Source: VFBF01 sp033764865 (GTDB lineage Bacteria > Pseudomonadota > Alphaproteobacteria > Caulobacterales > Aquidulcibacteraceae). From it: 12,800 nt of DNA. This document shows, piece by piece, positions 1-6,253 of the stretch. A model generated the notes under the pieces. That model was not told the origin of the DNA and did not search any database. It worked only from the letters and a program-made list of their open reading frames with translations. Made by a program: the position numbers and the translations under genes. The stretch is from NCBI GenBank assembly GCA_033764865.1, contig JANRIM010000175.1:1-12800 (forward strand), given 5' to 3'. Position 1 is the first letter of the stretch. Each line of letters starts with the position of its first letter.

Positions 1-1344
1 TATCCCGGCATCCGGTCCGACAGCGACATGTACACCCTTGGCTACGCCTTCCGGCCATGGCTGGAGCGCAAGGCCATCGCCGATGGCCCCGCCATCCTGA
101 AGTATGTGCGCGAGACCGCGGCGGACTATGGCGTGGATCGCAAGATCCGCTTCCGCCATCGCGTCGTTCAGGCGGCGTGGTCGAGCGCCGATGCGCGCTG
201 GACGGTGGAGGCCGTTGGCCCCGCCGGCGAACCTGTGCGGCTGACCTGCGGCTTCCTGTTCATGTGCAGCGGCTATTACGATTACGACGCCGGCTACACC
301 CCCGACTTTCCCGGCATGGAGACCTTCAAAGGGACGTTCGTCCATCCCCAGCACTGGCCGCAAGACCTCGACTATGCGGGCAAGAAGGTCGTGATCATCG
401 GCAGTGGGGCGACGGCCGTCACGCTGGCGCCTGCGATGGCGCGCATCGCCGGACACGTCACAATGCTTCAGCGTTCGCCCACGTACGTCGTGTCGCGCCC
501 GGCGGTCGATCCCATCGCGCTCGCATTTCAGCGGTGGCTCCCGCAGAGCTGGGCGTACAGCGCCACGCGCTGGAAGAACGTCCTGTTCGGGATGTACTTC
601 TTCCGTCTGTGCCGGCGATCGCCGGACAAGGTCAAGGCGTTCATCCTCAACCAACTCCGCGAGCACCTTCCGGCGGAGACGGTCGCACGCCACTTCACGC
701 CGACCTACAACCCGTGGGACCAACGCCTGTGCCTGGTTCCCGACGCCGATCTGTTCGAGGCGATCAAGGACGAGCGCGTCACCGTCGTCACCGACCACAT
801 CGACACGTTCACCGAGACAGGGCTCCTGCTCAAGAGCGGCCAGACGCTGGACGCCGAGGTGATCGTGTCCGCCACCGGGCTCGTCCTGAAGGTGCTCGGC
901 GGAATGTCCGTGATCGTGGACGGCGCGCCGGTCGATTTCGCGAAGACGACCAACTACAAGGGCATGATGTATTCCGACGTGCCCAACCTCGCCTCCGTGT
1001 TCGGCTACACGAATGCATCCTGGACGCTGAAAGCCGACCTCACCTGCGAGTACGTCTGCCGGCTGCTCAACAAGATGGAGCGGGAAGGCCTGCGCCAGTG
1101 CACGCCGCGCATGGCCGATCCCGCCATGCCGCGCGAGCCCTGGATCGATTTTTCCTCAGGCTATTTCCAGCGCGCCCTCGACAGGTTTCCCAAGCAAGGC
1201 GCCAGAGCCCCCTGGCGTCTGCATCAGAACTATGCGCTCGACCTGATGGACTTGCGGTTCGGCTCCGTGGACACCGAGATGTCGTTCACGGCCGCCCCTG
1301 CGCGCGCCGCTGCGCCCGCAGACCACACCACACCCGCCGCCTAG
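1..1344 (+). CDS. Flavin-containing / Baeyer-Villiger-type monooxygenase, 5'-truncated by window edge
   Basis: This is the C-terminal 447 residues of an FAD- and NADPH-dependent monooxygenase. The frame is open from base 1, and its first residues (YPGIRSDSDMYTLGYAF) match the conserved segment normally found about 50 residues into such proteins. The ATG at 28 is therefore internal, and the N-terminal FAD Rossmann motif lies outside the window. A second Rossmann motif, GSGATA, for NADPH is at 400-417. The Baeyer-Villiger fingerprint FxGxxxHxxxWP is met exactly at 325-360 (FKGTFVHPQHWP). A late ATG-containing segment (SATGL) also fits the family. The enzyme would insert oxygen into a ketone or oxidise a heteroatom in the cytoplasm; the substrate cannot be inferred. 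The gene ends 5 bases before the sigma-EcfG-type promoter of the next gene, and no terminator hairpin is visible between them. The family call is strong; the choice between a Baeyer-Villiger and an N/S-oxidising reaction is inference. Confidence 0.9.
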   Translation, partial: YPGIRSDSDMYTLGYAFRPWLERKAIADGPAILKYVRETAADYGVDRKIRFRHRVVQAAWSSADARWTVEAVGPAGEPVRLTCGFLFMCSGYYDYDAGYTPDFPGMETFKGTFVHPQHWPQDLDYAGKKVVIIGSGATAVTLAPAMARIAGHVTMLQRSPTYVVSRPAVDPIALAFQRWLPQSWAYSATRWKNVLFGMYFFRLCRRSPDKVKAFILNQLREHLPAETVARHFTPTYNPWDQRLCLVPDADLFEAIKDERVTVVTDHIDTFTETGLLLKSGQTLDAEVIVSATGLVLKVLGGMSVIVDGAPVDFAKTTNYKGMMYSDVPNLASVFGYTNASWTLKADLTCEYVCRLLNKMEREGLRQCTPRMADPAMPREPWIDFSSGYFQRALDRFPKQGARAPWRLHQNYALDLMDLRFGSVDTEMSFTAAPARAAAPADHTTPAA

Positions 1345-1348
1345 CCGG

Positions 1349-1374
1349 GGAACACGACCACGGGCATCGGCGTT
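1349..1374 (+). promoter_or_regulatory. sigma-EcfG-type promoter of the EipA-like gene
   Basis: GGAAC at 1349-1353 is followed after 17 bases by CGTT at 1371-1374, an exact match to the alphaproteobacterial general-stress sigma-EcfG consensus. It starts 5 bases after the monooxygenase stop codon. It would start transcription near 1381, giving a leader of about 25 bases before the ATG at 1406. The match is seen directly; activity is inferred. Confidence 0.75.
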
Positions 1375-1405
1375 CTCCGTCGTGTTTTTTGAGTGGAGTA
1401 CGTCC

Positions 1406-2017
1406 ATGACAATGCAATCGCGCCTGCGCACGGCCCTTGTGGCGTGCGTCTCGGTCGTCGCCATCGTGGCGGCGTCACCCGCGCAGGCCGCCGAGACGCG
1501 GCCGGCGGCGGCGAAGCAACAGCAGCAGCAAGCGGCGACGTATGAGCAGGCGGAAATCGTCTCCGCCGTCGCCGACTTCTTCGGCATCACGGCGGAAGCG
1601 GCGGGCGAGGCGGTTGAGCGGATTTTCCGCGATAACGGGCGTCCCACCGGGTACGTGCGCGGCGAGGAGGCGGCGGCGGCCATCGGCGTCGGCGTGCGCT
1701 ATGGGGAAGGCACGCTGCAGCTGAAGAACGGTCAGACGCGCAAGGTCTTCTGGCAAGGCCCTTCGATCGGCTTCGACACCGGTGCGAATGCGTCCAAGGT
1801 GTTCACGCTGGTCTACGGTCTGGGCGACGCCGATCGCATCTACCAGCGCTTCCCGGGCGTGGAAGGCAGCGCGTATCTGGTGGGCGGCGTCGGCGTGAAC
1901 TACCAGCGCGCGGACAACGTCACGCTTGCACCCATGCGCGCGGGCGTGGGACTGCGCGCGGGCGCCAACATCGGGTATCTGGCCTACACGCGCGAGCGGT
2001 CTCTGCTTCCGCTCTGA
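1406..2017 (+). CDS. eipA: DUF1134 / EipA-family exported envelope protein
   Basis: This 203-residue protein begins with a signal peptide: basic residues at 6-8, a hydrophobic core at about 10-23, and a likely cleavage after AQA at residue 28. A short Gln run follows. The mature part carries the hallmark segments of DUF1134: GYVRGEE, GVRYGEGTL, KVFWQGPSIGFDTG, GSAYLVGGVGV and a closing RAGVGLRAGANIGYL. The family member EipA of Brucella is a periplasmic protein needed for envelope integrity, so a role in cell-envelope maintenance is likely. The start at 1406 is preceded by GAGTGGAG (1391-1398) at a fitting distance; a second ATG at 1412 and an upstream in-frame ATG at 1382 are less likely. 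The gene stands alone between a sigma-EcfG-type promoter and a strong terminator, suggesting monocistronic stress-induced expression. The assignment rests on conserved motif recall, not a search. Confidence 0.88.
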   Translation: MTMQSRLRTALVACVSVVAIVAASPAQAAETRPAAAKQQQQQAATYEQAEIVSAVADFFGITAEAAGEAVERIFRDNGRPTGYVRGEEAAAAIGVGVRYGEGTLQLKNGQTRKVFWQGPSIGFDTGANASKVFTLVYGLGDADRIYQRFPGVEGSAYLVGGVGVNYQRADNVTLAPMRAGVGLRAGANIGYLAYTRERSLLPL

Positions 2018-2040
2018 CCCATCGCACGACGCAATCATGA

Positions 2041-2069
2041 GCGGGGCGCCTCGGCGCCCCGCTTTTTTT
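2041..2069 (+). terminator. Intrinsic terminator of the EipA-like gene
   Basis: A perfect 10-bp GC stem (GCGGGGCGCC at 2041-2050 with its complement at 2053-2062) is followed at once by seven T. It begins 23 bases after the stop codon. The two-base gap means the real loop opens one or two pairs. Confidence 0.9.
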
Positions 2070-2097
2070 GCGCGCACGCAGTGGCGATAGGCAAAGG

Positions 2098-2122
2098 GGA
2101 ACCGCCGGAAACCCGGGACGTT
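2098..2122 (+). promoter_or_regulatory. sigma-EcfG-type promoter of the DUF1328 gene
   Basis: GGAAC at 2098-2102, a 16-base spacer and CGTT at 2119-2122 match the sigma-EcfG consensus exactly. The predicted transcription start near 2129 leaves a leader of about 48 bases before the ATG at 2177. It lies between the upstream terminator and the DUF1328 gene and has no other gene to serve. Confidence 0.75.
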
Positions 2123-2176
2123 GTTGCCTGTGGAGACGCGCCGCCCGATGGGCGGGCACTTGCCGGAGGGTCGTTC

Positions 2177-2353
2177 ATGCTTCACTACGCACTCGTGTTT
2201 CTCGTCCTTGCGCTCGTCGCAGCGGTGTTTGGCTTCGGCGGGATCGCCGCAGCGTCTGCGGGCATCGCCAAATTGCTGTTCTTCGTGTTCATCGTGCTGT
2301 TCCTGATCAGCGCGGTAAGCGGCGTGCTGCGTGGAAAACCGCCGCTCGCCTGA
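2177..2353 (+). CDS. DUF1328 (YtjA-like) small inner-membrane protein
   Basis: This 58-residue protein is almost wholly hydrophobic, with two predicted membrane segments (about residues 3-27 and 30-49) and a short basic tail. The start MLHYALVFLVLALVAAVFGF and the core GFGGIAAASAGIAKLLFFVF match the DUF1328/YtjA family, whose biochemical role is unknown. The ATG at 2177 is preceded by GGAGGG (2165-2170) with a 6-base gap; the open frame runs on upstream but without a comparable ribosome site. The small lipoprotein gene starts 31 bases after the stop with no terminator between, so the two are probably one transcript from the sigma-EcfG-type promoter at 2098. Membrane proteins of this kind are commonly stress-induced, which fits that promoter. 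Confidence 0.9.
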   Translation: MLHYALVFLVLALVAAVFGFGGIAAASAGIAKLLFFVFIVLFLISAVSGVLRGKPPLA

Positions 2354-2384
2354 CGTCGCCACCCTGGAAGAAGAGGAAATTTCC

Positions 2385-2657
2385 GTGAAACAGTTCACCA
2401 TGACAGTCGCCGCCGCCGTCGCCGCCGCAGCCATCGCCGCCTGCTCCCCGGGCGCCGTGGAGAAGGCGGGCGAAAACGCCGACTCCGCCTTTGAAGAAGC
2501 CACCGACGGCCAGAAGGATCTGACCGACGGACCGATGGAAAACGCCGGCGAAGCCATCGACGCCGCCCGCGCCGATGCTGCGGAAGCCGCAAGCGACGCC
2601 AAGGCCGAGGTTGAAAAGGCCATCGACGACAACACGTCCAAGGATACGCCGAAGTAG
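2385..2657 (+). CDS. Small Ala/Glu-rich lipoprotein, GTG start
   Basis: This predicted lipoprotein has 90 residues. The sequence shows a short basic start, an alanine-rich hydrophobic stretch and the lipobox IAAC with the lipidated Cys at residue 20. The mature part (about residues 21-90) is rich in Ala, Glu, Asp and Lys with no aromatic core, and looks helical or disordered, somewhat like small entericidin-type or coiled-coil lipoproteins. No family is claimed. The GTG start at 2385 is chosen because GAGGA (2373-2377) lies 7 bases upstream and the signal sequence begins there; the upstream ATG at 2331 lies inside the DUF1328 gene and would put charged residues before the signal. It is likely co-transcribed with DUF1328 and closed by the hairpin at 2681. 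Confidence 0.82.
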   Translation: MKQFTMTVAAAVAAAAIAACSPGAVEKAGENADSAFEEATDGQKDLTDGPMENAGEAIDAARADAAEAASDAKAEVEKAIDDNTSKDTPK

Positions 2658-2680
2658 CGAGTTTCCATCGTGACGGGAGA

Positions 2681-2711
2681 ACGCCCGCGCCATCCGGCGC
2701 GGGCGTTTTTT
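2681..2711 (+). terminator. Intrinsic terminator after the lipoprotein gene
   Basis: A 10-bp perfect stem (ACGCCCGCGC at 2681-2690 with its complement at 2697-2706), a 6-base loop and a run of six T (2706-2711) lie 23 bases after the lipoprotein stop codon. Confidence 0.92.
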
Positions 2712-2760
2712 CATGTGCGCGCCAGGGTGCGCTGCCGCCTTCGCACGCCGCGACCGCCGT

Positions 2761-2785
2761 GGAACCCCCACGCCTGCGGCGCGTT
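2761..2785 (+). promoter_or_regulatory. sigma-EcfG-type promoter of the DUF883-like gene
   Basis: GGAAC at 2761-2765, a 16-base spacer and CGTT at 2782-2785 match the sigma-EcfG consensus exactly. The site sits between the terminator at 2681 and the ATG at 2828, giving a leader of about 36 bases. Confidence 0.75.
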
Positions 2786-2827
2786 TCATCCGTGACGGCG
2801 ATCACGCCGCATCCATGGAGAGACCGG

Positions 2828-3100
2828 ATGACCCTCATTGACAGCCATGTCGCCGACGACGTTTCGGAAGCGGGCAAGCGCGCGAGCGCCTTCGCAGACA
2901 AGATTGGCGGCAAGGCCCGCAAGATCGTCGACGAAATCGGCCTCGGCCACCGCGCCGACCAGGTCGCCGCCGACGTCAGCAAGCGCGCCGCGCGCGCCTA
3001 TGACGTGGCGAAGGAAACGGTGAAGGAAAAGCCGACGCTGGCGATCGGCGTCGCGGCGACGGCCGGCCTTCTGCTGGGCCTGATGCTGTCGCGCCGCTAA
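2828..3100 (+). CDS. DUF883 / ElaB-YqjD-like membrane-anchored stress protein
   Basis: This 90-residue protein has an amphipathic, charged Ala/Lys/Asp-rich N-terminal part (about 1-67, probably helical) and one C-terminal membrane segment (about 70-87, AIGVAATAGLLLGLMLSRR), which ends in the double Arg typical of the family. Relatives in Escherichia coli (ElaB, YqjD) are tail-anchored in the inner membrane, are made in stationary phase or stress, and have been linked to ribosome binding. The ATG at 2828 has GGAG at 2817-2820, 7 bases upstream; the open frame extends to 2759 but begins before the promoter motif, so a longer start is unlikely. It is monocistronic between a sigma-EcfG-type promoter and a terminator. 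The sequence match to DUF883 is strongest at the C-terminus, so the family call is good but the function is inference. Confidence 0.85.
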   Translation: MTLIDSHVADDVSEAGKRASAFADKIGGKARKIVDEIGLGHRADQVAADVSKRAARAYDVAKETVKEKPTLAIGVAATAGLLLGLMLSRR

Positions 3101-3121
3101 GGCGCGGTGAGACGGAAGAAC

Positions 3122-3155
3122 AAAGGGGCGGCGATCATCATCGCCGCCCCTTTTT
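3122..3155 (+). terminator. Strong intrinsic terminator of the DUF883-like gene
   Basis: A perfect 13-bp stem (3122-3134 with 3141-3153) with a TCATCA loop merges into a T-tract at 3151-3155. It begins 22 bases after the stop codon. Confidence 0.93.
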
Positions 3156-3178
3156 CTTTGCGGGCTTTCGACAGGTAT

Positions 3179-3209
3179 AAAAAACGCCGCGGTCGGACCG
3201 CGGCGTTTT
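3179..3209 (-). terminator. Intrinsic terminator of the CsbD-like gene
   Basis: The arms at 3181-3194 and 3196-3209 are perfect 14-base complements around a single central base, so the tip must open. Six A on the plus strand (3179-3184) give the U-tract for minus-strand transcripts. It lies about 22 bases downstream of the csbD stop. Four T at the right end could also let it stop plus-strand transcription. Confidence 0.88.
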
Positions 3210-3231
3210 GTGGTTCGGCTTTTGGGCCCGA

Positions 3232-3432
3232 TCAGGCGTTGCGACGCATGAATTCATCGACCTGGCGCTCGGCTTCTTCCTTGGCGATGCCGTAGCGCTC
3301 CTTCACACGCCCCACGAACTCGTCACGGCTGCCGCGTGCGACCGCCATGTCGTCGTCGGTGAGCTTTCCCCACTGCTTCTGGGCGGCGCCTCGCAGCTGG
3401 TCCCATTTGCCTTCGATCTGTTGCCAGTTCAT
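3232..3432 (-). CDS. CsbD-family small stress protein
   Basis: This 66-residue, highly charged cytoplasmic protein starts MNWQQIEGKWDQLRGAAQKQ and continues with WGKLTDDDM, the classic CsbD pattern (MNWdqIeGkWkQlkGkakeqWGkLTdDd). The C-terminal part (GRVKERYGIAKEEAERQVDE) is also typical. Family members are abundant general-stress proteins (sigma-B in Bacillus, stationary phase in E. coli YjbJ) with no settled biochemical function. The ATG at 3432 is preceded by AGGAG (3443-3439) at 6 bases; the frame is open for another 15 codons upstream, but those overlap the kinase stop and the promoter. The gene follows the membrane kinase by 41 bases and has its own sigma-EcfG-type promoter, so it could be read both alone and by run-through from the nepR operon. 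Confidence 0.93.
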   Translation of the reverse strand: MNWQQIEGKWDQLRGAAQKQWGKLTDDDMAVARGSRDEFVGRVKERYGIAKEEAERQVDEFMRRNA

Positions 3433-3473
3433 GTGTTTCTCCTCTTGGCGGTCGCGCTGGCGACTGCCCGGAG

Positions 3474-5240
3474 TCAACGATCAAGCGAGGCGCTCGTTCC
3501 CGCCTGCGGGACGTCCGCCGCAGCGCGAGCCTGGGTCTCGACAACGTCGTCGGAGGCCACGCGCATGGACAGCGTGACCGCAAGCGGATCATCAGGGCTA
3601 TAATCGACGGTGACGCCGATCTGGCGGGAGAACGCGTCGATGATGCGCCGCGCCGGCGAGGTGGCCGCCGCTCTGGCCTCGCGGTTGGGCGAGGTGACGG
3701 AGAAGGTGACGACGTCGTCCTCGGCGGAGCGCCGCAGCGATACGTCAAGCACCGCGCTCTCAATGCCGTCGAGCAGGTCGATCGCCTGCGAGATGCTTTC
3801 CCCGATCAGGAACGCCAGCGGCACGGCGTTGTCGACCGGCGCATGGGCGGGATGGACATCGAGGTTGAGGATCAAGCGCCCCGACCGGGCGCCCCGCGCC
3901 GCCGTGAGGTTGCGCGCGATCTCGCTGACGAGGTCGTCGACGCGGACGCAGCGCACGTGGCCGGAGCCGTAGATCTTGTTGTGGGCGAGCGCGAGCAGTT
4001 GCACGCGATCGTGCGCGCGCGCCAGACCCACGGCCTGCTGCTCCACCGTCGCGGCGCGGGCCTGAATCGACAGCAGGCTGGCGACAAGCTGGAGGTTGTT
4101 GTTGACCCGGTGGTTGACCTCGCGCAGGAGCGCGCGCTCCTCCTGGAGCGCTTCCGCAAGGCGATGTTCACGGCCGCGAAGCGTCTTGGCCATGGCGGCC
4201 AGTGTGCGCCGCACGGACGCGATCTCCAACGGCGCGTTGCGCAGGGCTTCCGGCGGATCGGCGTCCTCGCCGCGCGCATAGGACCGCGCCAGCGCCTCCA
4301 CAGCGGTGAGCGGGCGCACGATGTACAGCTCCACGGCCATCCACGTGGCCCCCACGGCGATCAGCCAGACCAGCACGGGCGCAAACATCGCCCAAAGCAT
4401 CCCGAGGATGCCCGCGAGGTCGGGCGGCGGCCTGCGCCATCCCTCCACGAGGAAGATGTTGGCGTCGGCCAGTTCCACTGTCACCGCCCACAGGGAGCCC
4501 ACGCGGAACGGCCCGCTCCGCCCGCCCGGCGCCCGCTCCGCAAGCACGCGCTCCAGCGCGCGATAGTCGGGCGATTGGAGCGCGAGGCCGGAGACCTGCA
4601 GCACCCGCCCGTCAGCGCCCACCAGTGCGGAGAACACGGTTTCGCCGCCGGGCGGACGCGCCAGCAGCGGCGCGCTCACCCGCGTGACGCCCACGAAAAG
4701 CGGTTGCGGTCCCCGTGTGGCGACGATGGGAGACACCGCCGCAAGCACGGGTTCGCCCGAGAGCCTGGGCGACGGCACAAAGCCTATGGCGGCGTCGTCG
4801 ATGACCTGGGCGCGCCGGACCAGCGGGCCCGCCGACGCGGTGCGCCCGACCGCCGCAGGATCCGACGCGCACACAATGCGCGATTCCGTATCGAGCACCG
4901 TGACGTTGGCGAACTCGCGGAACTCCGCCCCGAGCGTTCCCAGGACGGCGTTGCACTGCTCAGACCCGCCGCGCGCGAAGGAGGCGTTGGCTGCGATCGT
5001 GCGCGTGACGGTGCGCAGGCGAACGACCTCCCCTTCCCGCTCCATCATGCGTTCGCGCACGCGTTCGGCCACCTCCCGCTGCGCCGCGCCCTCCGCAAGG
5101 GAAGCCGACCGCAGCCCGGCATCGAGCGTCATGAGGCCCATCGGCAGGAGAGCGGCGCCCAGCAGCAAGGCCATTCTCCCGCGCAACGAGCGCAGGGAGA
5201 ACAGGCCGAGCAATGGGGGCGGCGCCGCCGCGCTGGTCAC
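3474..5240 (-). CDS. Membrane sensor kinase-like protein of the PhyR locus (HisKA_2), degenerate ATPase domain
   Basis: This 588-residue protein sits in the PhyK/PhyP position next to ecfG. Order: cytoplasmic tail 1-22, membrane segment about 23-43, periplasmic sensor about 44-272 (dCache-like size), second membrane segment about 275-307, a HAMP-like linker, then HisKA_2 dimerisation/phosphoacceptor domain with H-box LLREVNHRVNNNLQLVASLL (His377). The C-terminal ATPase-like domain lacks recognisable motifs: where the N-box should read ELxxNAxKH it reads GESISQAIDLL (about 480-490), no DxGxG box is visible, and the GLGL segment is replaced by TSPARRIIDAF. It may therefore act on PhyR as a phosphatase or need a partner. 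The GTG at 5240 is chosen because it lies 4 bases after the ecfG stop, so translation is probably coupled; the frame continues upstream inside ecfG, and no strong ribosome site decides the start. PhyK (Caulobacter) and PhyP (Sphingomonas) are the nearest functional models. Confidence 0.85.
   Translation of the reverse strand: MTSAAAPPPLLGLFSLRSLRGRMALLLGAALLPMGLMTLDAGLRSASLAEGAAQREVAERVRERMMEREGEVVRLRTVTRTIAANASFARGGSEQCNAVLGTLGAEFREFANVTVLDTESRIVCASDPAAVGRTASAGPLVRRAQVIDDAAIGFVPSPRLSGEPVLAAVSPIVATRGPQPLFVGVTRVSAPLLARPPGGETVFSALVGADGRVLQVSGLALQSPDYRALERVLAERAPGGRSGPFRVGSLWAVTVELADANIFLVEGWRRPPPDLAGILGMLWAMFAPVLVWLIAVGATWMAVELYIVRPLTAVEALARSYARGEDADPPEALRNAPLEIASVRRTLAAMAKTLRGREHRLAEALQEERALLREVNHRVNNNLQLVASLLSIQARAATVEQQAVGLARAHDRVQLLALAHNKIYGSGHVRCVRVDDLVSEIARNLTAARGARSGRLILNLDVHPAHAPVDNAVPLAFLIGESISQAIDLLDGIESAVLDVSLRRSAEDDVVTFSVTSPNREARAAATSPARRIIDAFSRQIGVTVDYSPDDPLAVTLSMRVASDDVVETQARAAADVPQAGTSASLDR
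3476..3500 (-). promoter_or_regulatory. sigma-EcfG-type promoter of csbD, inside the kinase 3' end
   Basis: On the minus strand, GGAAC (3500-3496), a 16-base spacer and CGTT (3479-3476) match the sigma-EcfG consensus exactly. The site lies within the last codons of the kinase gene, and the final T of the -10 element is shared with the kinase stop codon. The predicted start near 3469 gives csbD a leader of about 37 bases. Confidence 0.75.
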
Positions 5241-5244
5241 CGGC

Positions 5245-5826
5245 TCACCAGTTTCCGGCGATTGCACCCTGCATCGTGCCGGTGTCCGGAGTGGTTTCTC
5301 CGTCCCCGCCAGCGGCGCCGGACATGATCTCCTCAAGCCGGCGACGCGCGCGATTGACGCGACTTTTGATCGTGCCCACCGCACACCCGCAGATGTTGGC
5401 CGCTTCCTCGTAGGAACAGCCCGACGCGCCGATCAGCGTCAGGACCTCCCGGTGATCGCTGTGCAGCTGGGCGAACGCCCGCTTGAAGTCGTCGAAGTCC
5501 ACGGAGCTGTCCTGGCGCTGGCCAGTGACGAGGCGTGCGGCGTGTTCGCCGTCCACGTCCTGCACTTCCCGGCGGCGTTTGCGCAGGTCGGAGTAGAACG
5601 TGTTGCGCATGATCGTGAACAGCCAGGGCCGCAGCTTCGTGCCCGGTTCGAACCGGTCGATGTTGGCGAGCGCCTTGAGCATGGTTTCCTGCACCAGATC
5701 GTCGGCCTCGACGAAATTGCGCGTGAGGGAGCGTGCGAACAGGCGCAGGTGCGGGATCGCGTCCACGAAGCCTGCGCGCACATCGGCGGCGCCCTGGGCG
5801 GCGGACGCGGCGGCGTTAGCGGCCAT
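5245..5826 (-). CDS. ecfG: General-stress ECF sigma factor EcfG (ECF15)
   Basis: This 193-residue ECF sigma factor has only the sigma2 and sigma4 domains. Sigma2 (about 25-90) shows FVEADDLVQETMLKALANI and the RPWLFTIMRNTFYSDLRKRR segment that contacts the -10 element. Sigma4 (about 114-168) shows LHSDHREVLTLIGASGCSYEE and the helix-turn-helix end GTIKSRVNRARRRLEEIM. The FPGTKLRPWLFTI-like segment and the position next to nepR and phyR mark it as EcfG, which directs the alphaproteobacterial general stress response at GGAAC/CGTT promoters. It is held inactive by NepR. The ATG at 5826 lies inside the 3' end of nepR (11-base overlap) and is preceded by GGGGAG 8 bases away; an upstream in-frame ATG at 5913 lies deep in nepR and adds nothing conserved. 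An unusual Gly/Thr-rich tail of about 25 residues follows sigma4. Confidence 0.95.
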   Translation of the reverse strand: MAANAAASAAQGAADVRAGFVDAIPHLRLFARSLTRNFVEADDLVQETMLKALANIDRFEPGTKLRPWLFTIMRNTFYSDLRKRRREVQDVDGEHAARLVTGQRQDSSVDFDDFKRAFAQLHSDHREVLTLIGASGCSYEEAANICGCAVGTIKSRVNRARRRLEEIMSGAAGGDGETTPDTGTMQGAIAGNW

Positions 5827-6121
5827 TGGGCGTGCTCCCCGTCTCGTCGATCTGGCGAAGCAGCTCGAGGAATTCCTCCGGCAGCGGCTCGGCCGCGACC
5901 TCGTCGAACGCACGGCGCAGGTTGCGTGTGATGGGATCGAGGTGGAGATCCTTCTGGGTGGCGAAATCGCCGCGGACGCGGGTTTTTCGTCCGCCGGTTG
6001 CGCCGGAAGGCTGGGTCCCGGCGCTCGCGCCCGCGCTCTCGGGAGCCGGAGCAGGCGGGGAATTAGCGGGTGGGTCTCTGTCCATGGTCGAGTTTCCGGA
6101 GGGTGATTTCGGCATGCCCAT
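5816..6121 (-). CDS. nepR: Anti-sigma factor NepR
   Basis: This is a 101-residue NepR protein that sequesters EcfG and is in turn bound by phosphorylated PhyR. The conserved core is at the C-terminus: helix 1 around DPITRNLRRAFDEVAAEPLP (about 62-81) and helix 2 around EEFLELLRQIDE (about 82-93). The N-terminal 50 residues are rich in Pro, Ser, Ala and Gly and are probably disordered; such tails are common but this one is long. The start at 6121 has GAAGG 7 bases upstream; ATGs at 6115 and 6085 (which would give 89 residues) are alternatives. The stop overlaps the ecfG start, so anti-sigma and sigma are translationally coupled and made in proportion. Two sigma-EcfG-type promoters lie upstream, suggesting autoregulation. 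Confidence 0.9.
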   Translation of the reverse strand: MGMPKSPSGNSTMDRDPPANSPPAPAPESAGASAGTQPSGATGGRKTRVRGDFATQKDLHLDPITRNLRRAFDEVAAEPLPEEFLELLRQIDETGSTPNGR

Positions 6122-6162
6122 ACAAGCGCCTTCAGCAGAACGTGGTGCAGTCTTGGGTCCCT

Positions 6163-6188
6163 AACGCAAACACGGCGACTTTGGTTCC
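6163..6188 (-). promoter_or_regulatory. sigma-EcfG-type promoter of nepR-ecfG operon (proximal)
   Basis: On the minus strand, GGAAC (6188-6184), a 17-base spacer and CGTT (6166-6163) match the sigma-EcfG consensus exactly. The predicted start near 6156 gives nepR a leader of about 35 bases from the ATG at 6121. Confidence 0.8.
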
Positions 6189-6196
6189 GGGGTCAG

Positions 6197-6221
6197 GGAA
6201 CAATCCGGCCCGCAGCGGGTT
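6197..6221 (+). promoter_or_regulatory. sigma-EcfG-type promoter of phyR
   Basis: GGAAC at 6197-6201, a 16-base spacer and GGTT at 6218-6221 match the consensus except for the first -10 base (G for C). It points at phyR, leaving a leader of about 130 bases, and is separated from the divergent proximal nepR promoter by only 8 bases between the two -35 elements. Confidence 0.65.
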
Positions 6222-6253
6222 TTTACGGAGAGAACGCACCTGCCCTTCTCCCG

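Noticed and set aside
57..1409. A 450-codon open frame overlapping the monooxygenase in another frame.
   Set aside because: Arg-rich low-complexity product; the overlapping frame carries the conserved FAD/NADPH enzyme motifs.
4505..4530. GGAAC on the plus strand inside the membrane kinase gene.
   Set aside because: No CGTT-like element at 16 or 17 bases and no gene in that direction.
3843..5327. A 494-codon plus-strand open frame antisense to the membrane kinase gene.
   Set aside because: Its product is rich in Arg, His, Gln and Pro with no family features. The opposite strand encodes a clear sensor protein; this is a high-GC shadow.
5413..5440. GGAAC followed by CGTC on the plus strand inside ecfG.
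   Set aside because: The spacer is 19 bases, the -10 element is imperfect, and no plus-strand gene follows.
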